From Xenophilus sp. Marseille-Q4582 (GTDB taxonomy: Bacteria; Pseudomonadota; Gammaproteobacteria; Burkholderiales; Burkholderiaceae_C), in NCBI RefSeq assembly GCF_916700565.1, contig NZ_CAKAKO010000003.1, positions 806,001-870,000 of the forward strand: a DNA stretch of 64,000 nucleotides. The letters are read 5' to 3'. Under the pieces are notes generated by a model. It was not told the origin of the DNA and searched no databases. It saw only the letters and a list, made by a program, of their open reading frames with translations. Positions 57,212 through 64,000 of the stretch are shown here, piece after piece (within the stretch, counting starts at the first letter, position 1; each line of letters begins with the position of its first letter). The position numbers were made by a program, and so were the translations under genes.

Positions 57212-58057
57212 GAGCGTGTTCAAAGTCTCTTGAGCAAGAGCACCAAGAATGCCAAGTGGACGAACTGCAGGCTGGTGTTGAGCCATCGCTCGCAGTTCTT
57301 CCACAGCCTCCTGTTCTTGTCCAGCCAGGCAAAGCTGCGTTCCACGACCCAGCGCTTGGGCATCACCTTGAAAGTGTGAAGCTCGCTTCTCTTGGCGATC
57401 TGCACCGTCACATGCCCTCCCAGAATCTGCTGCACGCCTTGCGCGAACGGCCGACCGATGTAGCCTGCATCGCACAGCAGGCTTTGTAGCCGGCTCAACC
57501 GGGGCTTGCAGCGCTGTAGCGCCTGCAGTGCGCCTTTGCGGTCCGTCACCTCGGCCGTGGTCACCGCTATCGCATGCGGCAATCCCTGGGTGTCCACCGC
57601 GATGTGGCGCTTGATGCCCGAGACCTTCTTGCCTGCGTCATAGCCCTTCAAGCCCGCCGTGTCCGTGTTCTTCACGCTCTGCGCGTCCACGATCAAGAGC
57701 GTGCTGCAGGCGTTGCGCCCCAGTTTCTCGCGGGCCGCGCCAACCTGATTTTTTTAATGCCTGCTCCAGCAGGCTGCCACCCTCGCGTGGCTCGCTCCAG
57801 ATGGCAAAGTACGAGTGCACGGTGCGCCACTTGGGAAAGTCACTGGGCAGTGCCCGCCACTGACAGCCCGTGCGCAGCAGGTAAAGCACGGCGCAAAACA
57901 CCTCGTACAGCTCCACTTTGCGTGGGGCAGTCTTTCTGCGCGCACTCTCCAGCAATGGCCGGATCACCTCGAACTGCTCGCGCTTGATGTCGCTGGGGTA
58001 GCCTTTTCTCACCCACCGAGCTTCTCACATCAAGAGGGTGAGACTTTGAACACGTTC
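57212..58057 (-). mobile_element. IS5-family insertion sequence (IS1031-like), complete
   Basis: The element is 846 bp long and bounded by 18-bp inverted repeats gagcgtgttcaaagtctc (57212-57229) and its mirror at 58040-58057, with one mismatch at the third base. It is flanked by the direct repeat TCA (57209-57211 and 58058-58060), a 3-bp TNA duplication typical of the IS1031 group. The transposase gene fills it almost completely and its stop codon lies in the left repeat. The right copy of the target duplication is the stop codon of dinG, so the insertion preserved that gene. Near-identical ends suggest a fairly recent arrival. Confidence 0.9.
57220..58012 (-). CDS. IS5-family transposase in two overlapping frames
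   Basis: The first frame (GTG at 58012, aaaggc context) encodes the N-terminal DUF4096-like part (Trp-Arg-Ala-Leu-Pro-Ser-Asp-Phe-Pro-Lys-Trp). The second encodes the DDE catalytic part: Asp in Val-Asp-Ala-Gln-Ser-Val-Lys-Asn-Thr, Asp in Leu-Leu-Cys-Asp-Ala-Gly-Tyr, and the final Glu in Arg-Trp-Val-Val-Glu-Arg-Ser-Phe-Ala-Trp. The frames meet at a run of seven A on the coding strand (57749-57755). With six A the reading would be continuous as Leu-Lys-Asn-Gln-Val-Gly-Ala-Ala-Arg-Glu-Lys-Leu. Transcript slippage or frameshifting at this run is the known expression mode of many IS5-group elements; a disabling mutation is the alternative. Confidence 0.88.
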
Positions 58058-60124
58058 TCAGAAATCTGCTTGCGCCCCGCCCTCGGCCAGCGATGCCAGC
58101 GCCGCGGCGAAATCGTCCGCGCTTTCGAGCCACCGCATGGGCGGCAGCGCCGCCAGCAGGCGCTTGCCGTAGCCCATCTGCAGCAGCCGCGTGTCGCAGA
58201 CCACGAGCAGGCCGCGGTCGGTCTCGCGCCGGATCAGGCGGCCCGCGCCCTGCTTGAGCGCCACGGCCGCCTCGGGAATGGAGAAGTCGGCAAAGCCGCT
58301 GCGCCCCTGCGCTTCGAGCCGCTGGGTGCGCGCCTCCACCAGCGGGTCGCCCGGCGGCGGGAAGGGCAGCTTGTCGATCACCACCAGCTGCAGCGCATCG
58401 CCGGGCGCGTCGAAGCCTTCCCAGAAAGAAGCCGAAGCCACCAGCACGCAGCCACGCTGCCCGGGCTCGGCGCCCGTGCGGAAACGATCCATGAGCACGC
58501 GCTTGGGCAGCTCGCCCTGCACCAGCAGCTCAAGCTCGGCGCCCGCGGCCTGCAGGCGCGCGCGCATCGCATCGGCGATGGTGCGCAGCGCGCGCAAGGT
58601 GGTGGTCAGCACCAGCGTGCGCCCGCCCAGGCGCGCGGCGCCCTGCGCCGCGAGCACGGCCACCTCGCGGCCGTGCGCCGCATCGCTGGGGCGCGGGAAC
58701 ACGCGCGGCACGTACAGCGCCGCCTGCCGTGGGTAATCGAAGGGACTGGCCACGCGCAGCACCTGCGCGTCCTGCAGGCCGCAGGGCTCGGTGAACCAGC
58801 GCAGCGCGGGCTCGTCGCCCAGCGTGGCCGAGGTGAAGATCCAGGCGCGCGGGCGTGCGGCGGGCGCCTGGCCCTGCGCGGCGTCATGGCGCCCGGCATG
58901 GGGCGCCTCGTCGTCGGCCGGCGCCTGGCCCGTGCGCAGCACGCGCGTGCGCATGGCTTCGGCGATGTCCAGCGGCGACTCCACCAGCCGCAGCTGCGTG
59001 CCCACGTCCACCCAGCGCACCGCGTCATGCGCGCAAGGCGCGGCCATGCGCTGGGCGCGCTCGGCCAGCCGCGTGGCGCGCTCGTGCAGGCGCACGAAGT
59101 CCGGCGCCATCTCGCTGCACGTCGCCAGCGCCTCCAGCGCCACCTCGGCGGCCTGCTCCAGCGCCTCCAGGCCGCGCTGCCATTCGGCGTGCGGCACGCC
59201 TTCGGGCCCCGGGCCGGCCCAGCGCAGCTTGGTGCCGGGCCATTGCTGGCCCACGACGAGGCGCAGGTCGCGCGCCGCGCGTTCTAGCCCCGCCGCGGCC
59301 TGCTGCCAGTCGGCCAGGCCGCGCGCATGCTGCAGGCCCGCCGCCAGCAGGTCGTGCGCCAGATCGAGCACCTGGCCGGTGCCCAGCTGCAGCCCCAGGA
59401 ACTGCACACCGATCTCGTTGAGCTGATGGGCTTCGTCGAAGACCACCACACGCACGCTGGGCAGCAGCTCGGCCATGCCGCTTTCGCGCACCGCCAGGTC
59501 GGCGAAGAAGAGGTGATGGTTGATGACCACCACATCGGCCGCCAGCGCCTCGCGCCGCGCCAGGTTCACGTGGCAGGGCTTGAACTGCGGGCATTGCGCG
59601 CCCAGGCAGTTCTCGCGCGTGGAGGTGATGAGCGGGATCAGCGGCGAGCGCTCGTCCAGCCCCGGCAGCTCGGCCAGGTCGCCGGTGCGCGTGCCCTGGG
59701 CCCAGCGCTCCACCTTGGCCAGCGCGCGTGCCGCCATCGGCTCGTGGCCGGTGTCGTGGCGGGCCAGCTCCAGCCGGTGCAGGCACAGGTAGCTGCCGCG
59801 GCCCTTGAGCAGCGCGGTGCGCATCGGCAGACCCAGGCTCTCGACCAGCCGCGGCAGGTCGCGGCCGAAGAGCTGGTCCTGCAGCGCCTTGGTGGCGGTG
59901 GACAGCAGCAGGCGCTCGCCGCTCAGCAGGGCCGGCACCAGGTACGAGAAGGTCTTGCCCACGCCGGTGCCCGCTTCCACCACCAGCGCCCCGCCCTGCT
60001 CGATGGTCTGGGCCACGGCCAGCGCCATGCGGGTCTGGCCCTCGCGCTCGCGGTACTGCTCGGCCGCGCGCGAAAGCAGGCCTTCGGCCGCGAAGGCAGC
60101 CTCGACTTCGGCGACGAGCGACAT
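58058..60124 (-). CDS. dinG: ATP-dependent DNA helicase DinG-type
   Basis: This 688-residue XPD/DinG-family helicase has Walker A Ala-Gly-Thr-Gly-Val-Gly-Lys-Thr (51-58) and Walker B Asp-Glu-Ala-His (230-233). The four cysteines of a 4Fe-4S cluster are Cys114, Cys173, Cys178 and Cys184. Motif VI is visible as Gln-Gly-Ala-Gly-Arg-Leu-Ile-Arg-Arg. It unwinds DNA 5' to 3' and resolves R-loops or D-loops. Its stop codon TGA is supplied by the target-site duplication of the insertion sequence on its 3' side. Its ATG overlaps the DUF465 stop by one base (TGATG). Confidence 0.93.
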   Translation of the reverse strand: MSLVAEVEAAFAAEGLLSRAAEQYREREGQTRMALAVAQTIEQGGALVVEAGTGVGKTFSYLVPALLSGERLLLSTATKALQDQLFGRDLPRLVESLGLPMRTALLKGRGSYLCLHRLELARHDTGHEPMAARALAKVERWAQGTRTGDLAELPGLDERSPLIPLITSTRENCLGAQCPQFKPCHVNLARREALAADVVVINHHLFFADLAVRESGMAELLPSVRVVVFDEAHQLNEIGVQFLGLQLGTGQVLDLAHDLLAAGLQHARGLADWQQAAAGLERAARDLRLVVGQQWPGTKLRWAGPGPEGVPHAEWQRGLEALEQAAEVALEALATCSEMAPDFVRLHERATRLAERAQRMAAPCAHDAVRWVDVGTQLRLVESPLDIAEAMRTRVLRTGQAPADDEAPHAGRHDAAQGQAPAARPRAWIFTSATLGDEPALRWFTEPCGLQDAQVLRVASPFDYPRQAALYVPRVFPRPSDAAHGREVAVLAAQGAARLGGRTLVLTTTLRALRTIADAMRARLQAAGAELELLVQGELPKRVLMDRFRTGAEPGQRGCVLVASASFWEGFDAPGDALQLVVIDKLPFPPPGDPLVEARTQRLEAQGRSGFADFSIPEAAVALKQGAGRLIRRETDRGLLVVCDTRLLQMGYGKRLLAALPPMRWLESADDFAAALASLAEGGAQADF

Positions 60125-60375
60125 CAGGCGGGCTCTTGGGGTTCAAGCAGGCGCTCGAGGCGCGCGATCTCGTCACGCAGGCCCAGGCGGCGCTTCTTGA
60201 GCCGCCGCAGCAGCAGCTCGTCGGGCACGGCCGATCGCGCGAGGTGGTCGACGCTGGCGTCCAGGTCGGCGTGCGCGATGCGCAATTCGATCAGGCGACG
60301 CGCATGGGAATGCAGGTGCGCCTGCAGCTGCGAATGAAGAAGGGGATGGAGCGGGGAATCCAAGACAAAAGCCAC
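60124..60375 (-). CDS. DUF465/YdcH-like small helical protein
   Basis: This protein of about 83 residues has two long helices, with the family core Ala-His-Ala-Asp-Leu-Asp followed by Leu-Lys-Lys-Arg-Arg-Leu-Gly-Leu-Arg-Asp-Glu-Ile-Ala. DUF465 proteins form helical hairpins and have no known function. The frame has no ATG; a GTG at 60375 is the most likely start, with no clear Shine-Dalgarno sequence. The stop is fused to the dinG start (TGATG), so translation is probably coupled. It is divergent from the phosphatase gene, 99 bp away. Confidence 0.72.
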   Translation of the reverse strand: MAFVLDSPLHPLLHSQLQAHLHSHARRLIELRIAHADLDASVDHLARSAVPDELLLRRLKKRRLGLRDEIARLERLLEPQEPA

Positions 60376-60474
60376 ATGCGACAGCGCCGAGGGAGCTGCG
60401 CCTGCGCCGGATAATACGCGCTTCGCGTGCGCGCCCGCGCCGCCAACCGGGCCGCGCCGACGGCTGCCGCAACC

Positions 60475-61254
60475 ATGTCCAAGGGCTTTCGACTCACCGC
60501 CGCCACCGCGATCCACCAGGGCGACCGTCCTTATCAGCAAGACCAGGTGCAGGTGCTGACGCATGCGCGCGCGCAGGGCTGCCTGCTGGGCGTGGTGGCC
60601 GACGGCATGGGCGGGCGCAGCGGCGGCCGCAAGGCCTCCGACCAGGTGCTGATGACTGCGCAGCAGCTCTTCGCGCGCTACGCGCCCGGCCACGAGAAGC
60701 CCGCCGAGCTGCTGGAGCGCCTGGTGGAAGATGCCCACACCGTCATCAAGCTCACGGCCGTGGCCGCCGAGCAGGAGCCGCACAGCACGGTGGCGGCCTT
60801 CCTGCTCGACCCCGACGGATCCGGCGCCTGGGCCCATGCGGGGGATTCGCGCATCTACCACTTCCGCAAGGGACGGCTGGTGCAGCGCACGCGCGACCAT
60901 TCGTACGTGGAGGTGCTGGTGGAGCGCGGCGAACTCAGCGAACAGGAGGCCCTGCTGCACCCGCAGGCCAACATCCTGGTCGGCTGCCTGGGCATGCGCT
61001 CGACCCCGCCGCCCATCGACGTGCACCGCTTCGACAGCCTGCGCCCCGGCGACGCGCTGCTGGCCTGCAGCGACGGGCTCTGGCACTACTTCACGCCGGA
61101 GGAACTGGGCGCGGTGATCGCCGAGCAGTCTCCCCGCGCGGCGGCCGAGCTGCTGGTGGACGAGGCGCGCCACCGCGCTGGCGGCGGCGGCGACAACCTG
61201 TCGCTGGTGATCCTCAAGCTGGAGCCCCTGCCGCGTCACGAGGACGACGCCTGA
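60475..61254 (+). CDS. PP2C-type serine/threonine protein phosphatase
   Basis: This 259-residue phosphatase has the metal-binding aspartates in the usual motifs: Gln-Asp-Gln, Val-Ala-Asp-Gly-Met-Gly-Gly, His-Ala-Gly-Asp-Ser-Arg, Ala-Cys-Ser-Asp-Gly-Leu-Trp and Gly-Gly-Asp-Asn-Leu-Ser. It dephosphorylates Ser/Thr residues in the cytoplasm using Mn or Mg. No protein kinase is encoded in the window, so its partner is elsewhere. The ATG at 60475 is chosen at the conserved beginning. Three tandem 9-bp units (ctgagcctc) start at its stop codon. Confidence 0.92.
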   Translation: MSKGFRLTAATAIHQGDRPYQQDQVQVLTHARAQGCLLGVVADGMGGRSGGRKASDQVLMTAQQLFARYAPGHEKPAELLERLVEDAHTVIKLTAVAAEQEPHSTVAAFLLDPDGSGAWAHAGDSRIYHFRKGRLVQRTRDHSYVEVLVERGELSEQEALLHPQANILVGCLGMRSTPPPIDVHRFDSLRPGDALLACSDGLWHYFTPEELGAVIAEQSPRAAAELLVDEARHRAGGGGDNLSLVILKLEPLPRHEDDA

Positions 61255-61277
61255 GCCTCCTGAGCCTCCTGAGCCTT
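61251..61277 (+). repeat. short tandem repeat, three 9-bp units
   Basis: The units ctgagcctc, ctgagcctc and ctgagcctt follow one another, beginning inside the stop codon of the phosphatase gene. They are probably a slippage product in non-coding sequence. Confidence 0.6.
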
Positions 61278-61341
61278 CTGTTGGACGGGCGCATTGCCGC
61301 CCGCGCCGTCACAACCCGTGGCCGGCCCCCGCACCCGGCGG

Positions 61342-61983
61342 CTACGGAGCCGGCACCGGCAAGGGTGCGGCTGGCGGCTTCTCCCGTTCGGCGTTGATGC
61401 GCGCCCGGTCCTCGCGGCGGCGCTGCGCGTCGGCCTGCTTGCGCTCGAAGCGCTCCCTGGCCTGCGGCGCCTCGGCCTGGCGCCGGGCCGCGCTGGCTGC
61501 GTCTTCGGCCCGCTGGCGCTGGCGCGCCTCGAAATCGGCGCGGTTCTGCGCCGCTTCGGCCTCCTTGGCGGCGCGGCTTCTCGCATGCTCGGCGGCACGC
61601 TCTTCACGGGCCTGCCAGGCCTCGCGCGAATCCTGCTGCTGCCGGGCGTTCGGGCCCGCGGGCGCGGCCTGCTTCTCGTCCAGGCGCTGCAGCTGCTCGG
61701 CGCCCCGGCGCTTGCGCTGCATGTCGTTGAGCGCGCTTTCCTGGCGGCGCAGGTCGTCGGTCTGGGCGCGCAGGTTGCGGCGGCTCGCTCGCAGGCAGTC
61801 CTCCACCGCAAAGCGCTGGTAGCAGGCGGCGCGCTCCTGCGCATGCCGCGCATCGATGGCCTTGCGCTCGGCCGCGATGCGCGCGCGCTCGGCATCGATC
61901 TGCTCGTCGCTCAGGCCCTGGGCCTGGAGGGCGCCGGCCGACAAGGACAACAGCAACAGCGGCAGGAGACGGGGAAGGTTCAT
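61342..61983 (-). CDS. exported coiled-coil protein of unknown function
   Basis: This 213-residue protein has a Sec signal (basic start, Leu-rich core, cleavage after Leu-Gln-Ala-Gln at about residue 22). The rest is almost wholly charged helix, rich in Ala, Arg, Glu and Gln, with repeating Glu-Arg-Ala and Arg-Arg-Glu units. Only two cysteines are present (Ala-Ala-Cys-Tyr-Gln-Arg-Phe and Glu-Asp-Cys-Leu-Arg), close together near residues 54 and 63, perhaps a disulfide. The C terminus is Pro/Ala-rich. I do not recognise a named family. Its ATG overlaps the zapE stop as ATGA, so the two are cotranscribed. Confidence 0.8.
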   Translation of the reverse strand: MNLPRLLPLLLLSLSAGALQAQGLSDEQIDAERARIAAERKAIDARHAQERAACYQRFAVEDCLRASRRNLRAQTDDLRRQESALNDMQRKRRGAEQLQRLDEKQAAPAGPNARQQQDSREAWQAREERAAEHARSRAAKEAEAAQNRADFEARQRQRAEDAASAARRQAEAPQARERFERKQADAQRRREDRARINAEREKPPAAPLPVPAP

Positions 61984-63080
61984 GTGAGGCGGGTGTCCAC
62001 GATGCGGCGCTCCAGCGCCAGGAACTCGGCCGATTGCATCTCGGTCAGGCGAGAGACGGTGCGCGGGAACTCATGCGCGAGCGGCCCTTCGGTATACAAC
62101 GCCTCGGGCGGCACGGCGGCCGACAGGATCAGCTTGACGCGCCGATCGTAGAACACGTCCACCAGCCAGGTGAAGCGGCGCGCCTCCGAGGCCATGTTGA
62201 CCGGCATGTGCGGCACGTCCGACAACAGCACGGTGTGGAACTGGCTCGCGATCTCGAGGTAGTCGTTCATCGAGCGCGGCCCGCCGCACAAGGTCTTGAA
62301 GTCGAACCACACCACGCCGCCGGCGCGCCGGCGCGCACGGATCTCGCGCTTCTCGATGTGCAGCACAGGGTTGTCGTCGCCCTTCTCGGCCAGTTGCTCG
62401 AAGGTCTTGCGCAGCTGCTTCTCGGCCGCCGCGTCGTTGGGCGTGAGGTACAGCGGTACCTGCTCGAGCGTGCGGCGGCGGTAGTCCGTGCCGTTGTCCA
62501 CGTTCACCACGTCCATGCGCGCGTTGAGCAGCTCGATGGCCGGCTGGATGCGGTCGCGGTGCAGGCCGTTCGGATACAGGTCGTCGGGTTTGAAGTTGGA
62601 GGTGGTGACGAAGCCCACGCCGTTGTCGAACAGCGCCGTCAGCAGCCGGTGCAGGATCATCGCGTCCGTGATGTCGGCGACGTGGAACTCGTCGAAGCAG
62701 ATCAGCTTGAAGCGTTTGGCGATGCGCTTGCCCAGTTCGTCCAGCGGGTTCACCGTGCCCTGCAGCTCGTGCAGCTCGCGGTGCACCTCGCGCATGAACT
62801 CGTGGAAGTGCAAGCGCGTCTTGCGGTTGATCGGGACCGCGTTGAAGAAGCAGTCCATGATGAAGCTCTTGCCGCGCCCCACCCCGCCATACATGTAGAC
62901 GCCGCGCGGGATCTCGGGCCGGTTGATCAGCTTCTTGAACGCGTTGGAACGCTGCGACTTGTACTGCGCCCAGTCGCGCGCGCAGCGGTCCAGCGCCTCG
63001 ACGGCACGCAGCTGTGCGGGATCGGCCTGAAAGCCGCGGGCCTGGAGTTCTGCCTCGTAGGCTTGCTTGACGGTCTGCAA
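61980..63080 (-). CDS. zapE: cell division protein ZapE (AFG1-like ATPase)
   Basis: This 366-residue P-loop ATPase has Walker A Gly-Gly-Val-Gly-Arg-Gly-Lys-Ser (65-72), Walker B Leu-Ile-Cys-Phe-Asp-Glu-Phe-His-Val and Ala-Asp-Ile-Thr-Asp-Ala, all diagnostic of AFG1/ZapE. ZapE destabilises FtsZ rings under stress in E. coli. The frame opens with TTG at 63080 without a clear Shine-Dalgarno sequence. It lies downstream of lpd, separated by a terminator-like hairpin (63110-63139), an order seen in many Betaproteobacteria (odhL-zapE). Confidence 0.94.
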   Translation of the reverse strand: MQTVKQAYEAELQARGFQADPAQLRAVEALDRCARDWAQYKSQRSNAFKKLINRPEIPRGVYMYGGVGRGKSFIMDCFFNAVPINRKTRLHFHEFMREVHRELHELQGTVNPLDELGKRIAKRFKLICFDEFHVADITDAMILHRLLTALFDNGVGFVTTSNFKPDDLYPNGLHRDRIQPAIELLNARMDVVNVDNGTDYRRRTLEQVPLYLTPNDAAAEKQLRKTFEQLAEKGDDNPVLHIEKREIRARRRAGGVVWFDFKTLCGGPRSMNDYLEIASQFHTVLLSDVPHMPVNMASEARRFTWLVDVFYDRRVKLILSAAVPPEALYTEGPLAHEFPRTVSRLTEMQSAEFLALERRIVDTRLT

Positions 63081-63105
63081 GGGATGCTCGGGTCGGTGGA
63101 AAAGA

Positions 63106-63139
63106 CAAAGCCGTCCGCGCCCTTGGAGGCGCGGACGGC
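63106..63139 (-). terminator. intrinsic terminator after lpd
   Basis: A 12-bp perfect stem gccgtccgcgcc/ggcgcggacggc (63110-63121 with 63128-63139) with a six-base loop is followed on the minus strand by tttgtctttt. It lies 16 bp beyond the lpd stop and would end the dehydrogenase-complex transcript, perhaps with some read-through into zapE. Confidence 0.75.
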
Positions 63140-63155
63140 CTGCAGTATCAGCGCA

Positions 63156-64000
<845 letters not shown>

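Overview
The window is a GC-rich, gene-dense bacterial chromosome segment. Gene content and order point to a betaproteobacterium of the Burkholderiales, most likely family Comamonadaceae (Variovorax/Acidovorax-like). The strongest evidence is the long one-strand housekeeping run ndk-rlmN-pilW-rodZ-ispG-hisS-yfgM-bamB-der-hfq-hflX-hflK-hflC-DUF2065-hisZ-purA-phosphoribosyltransferase, an order typical of that group. The genus is inferred from layout and style, not from a search.

Left part (1-12.5 kb): small accessory genes and transporters. In order these are the end of a DUF1294 protein, an EVE-domain protein, a TauE/SafE exporter and an MFS carrier divergent from an AraC-type regulator, a 161-bp palindromic element, a YetF-like membrane protein, a SulP anion transporter, a ChrA chromate transporter, a rhomboid protease with a helical-repeat tail, and a convergent unnamed membrane protein with a similar tail. 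Then comes a chromosomal CmlA/FloR-type drug exporter with a structured leader.

12.5-22.8 kb: an acyl-CoA catabolic divergon. To the left are tetR, an enoyl-CoA hydratase-like gene, a BktB-like thiolase and the ribosome-rescue gene arfB. To the right is a complete branched-chain-type ABC importer (two ATPases, two permeases, one binding protein) followed by a fatty-acid/AMP ligase. The likely scheme is import of an organic acid, activation to a CoA thioester and beta-oxidation, controlled by the TetR protein at a palindrome between the two arms.

22.8-35.1 kb: a LysR regulator divergent from a kelch-repeat exported protein, a PLP-dependent lyase divergent from an alpha/beta hydrolase, then a GntR-controlled divergon. 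Its left arm is a ribose-type ABC importer, whose ATPase gene carries a frameshift, and a DJ-1/PfpI protein. Its right arm is an iron-dependent alcohol dehydrogenase and an aldehyde dehydrogenase. A strong terminator at 35.1 kb separates it from the housekeeping run.

35.1-64 kb: the housekeeping run (cell envelope, tRNA, purine, isoprenoid, Hfq and HflKC functions), then rluB-scpB, rluD divergent from bamD, and an 846-bp IS5-family (IS1031-like) insertion sequence sitting exactly at the stop codon of dinG. After that come a DUF465 gene, a PP2C phosphatase, an exported coiled-coil protein, zapE, and the 3' part of lpd running off the right edge. No rRNA, tRNA or CRISPR array was seen.
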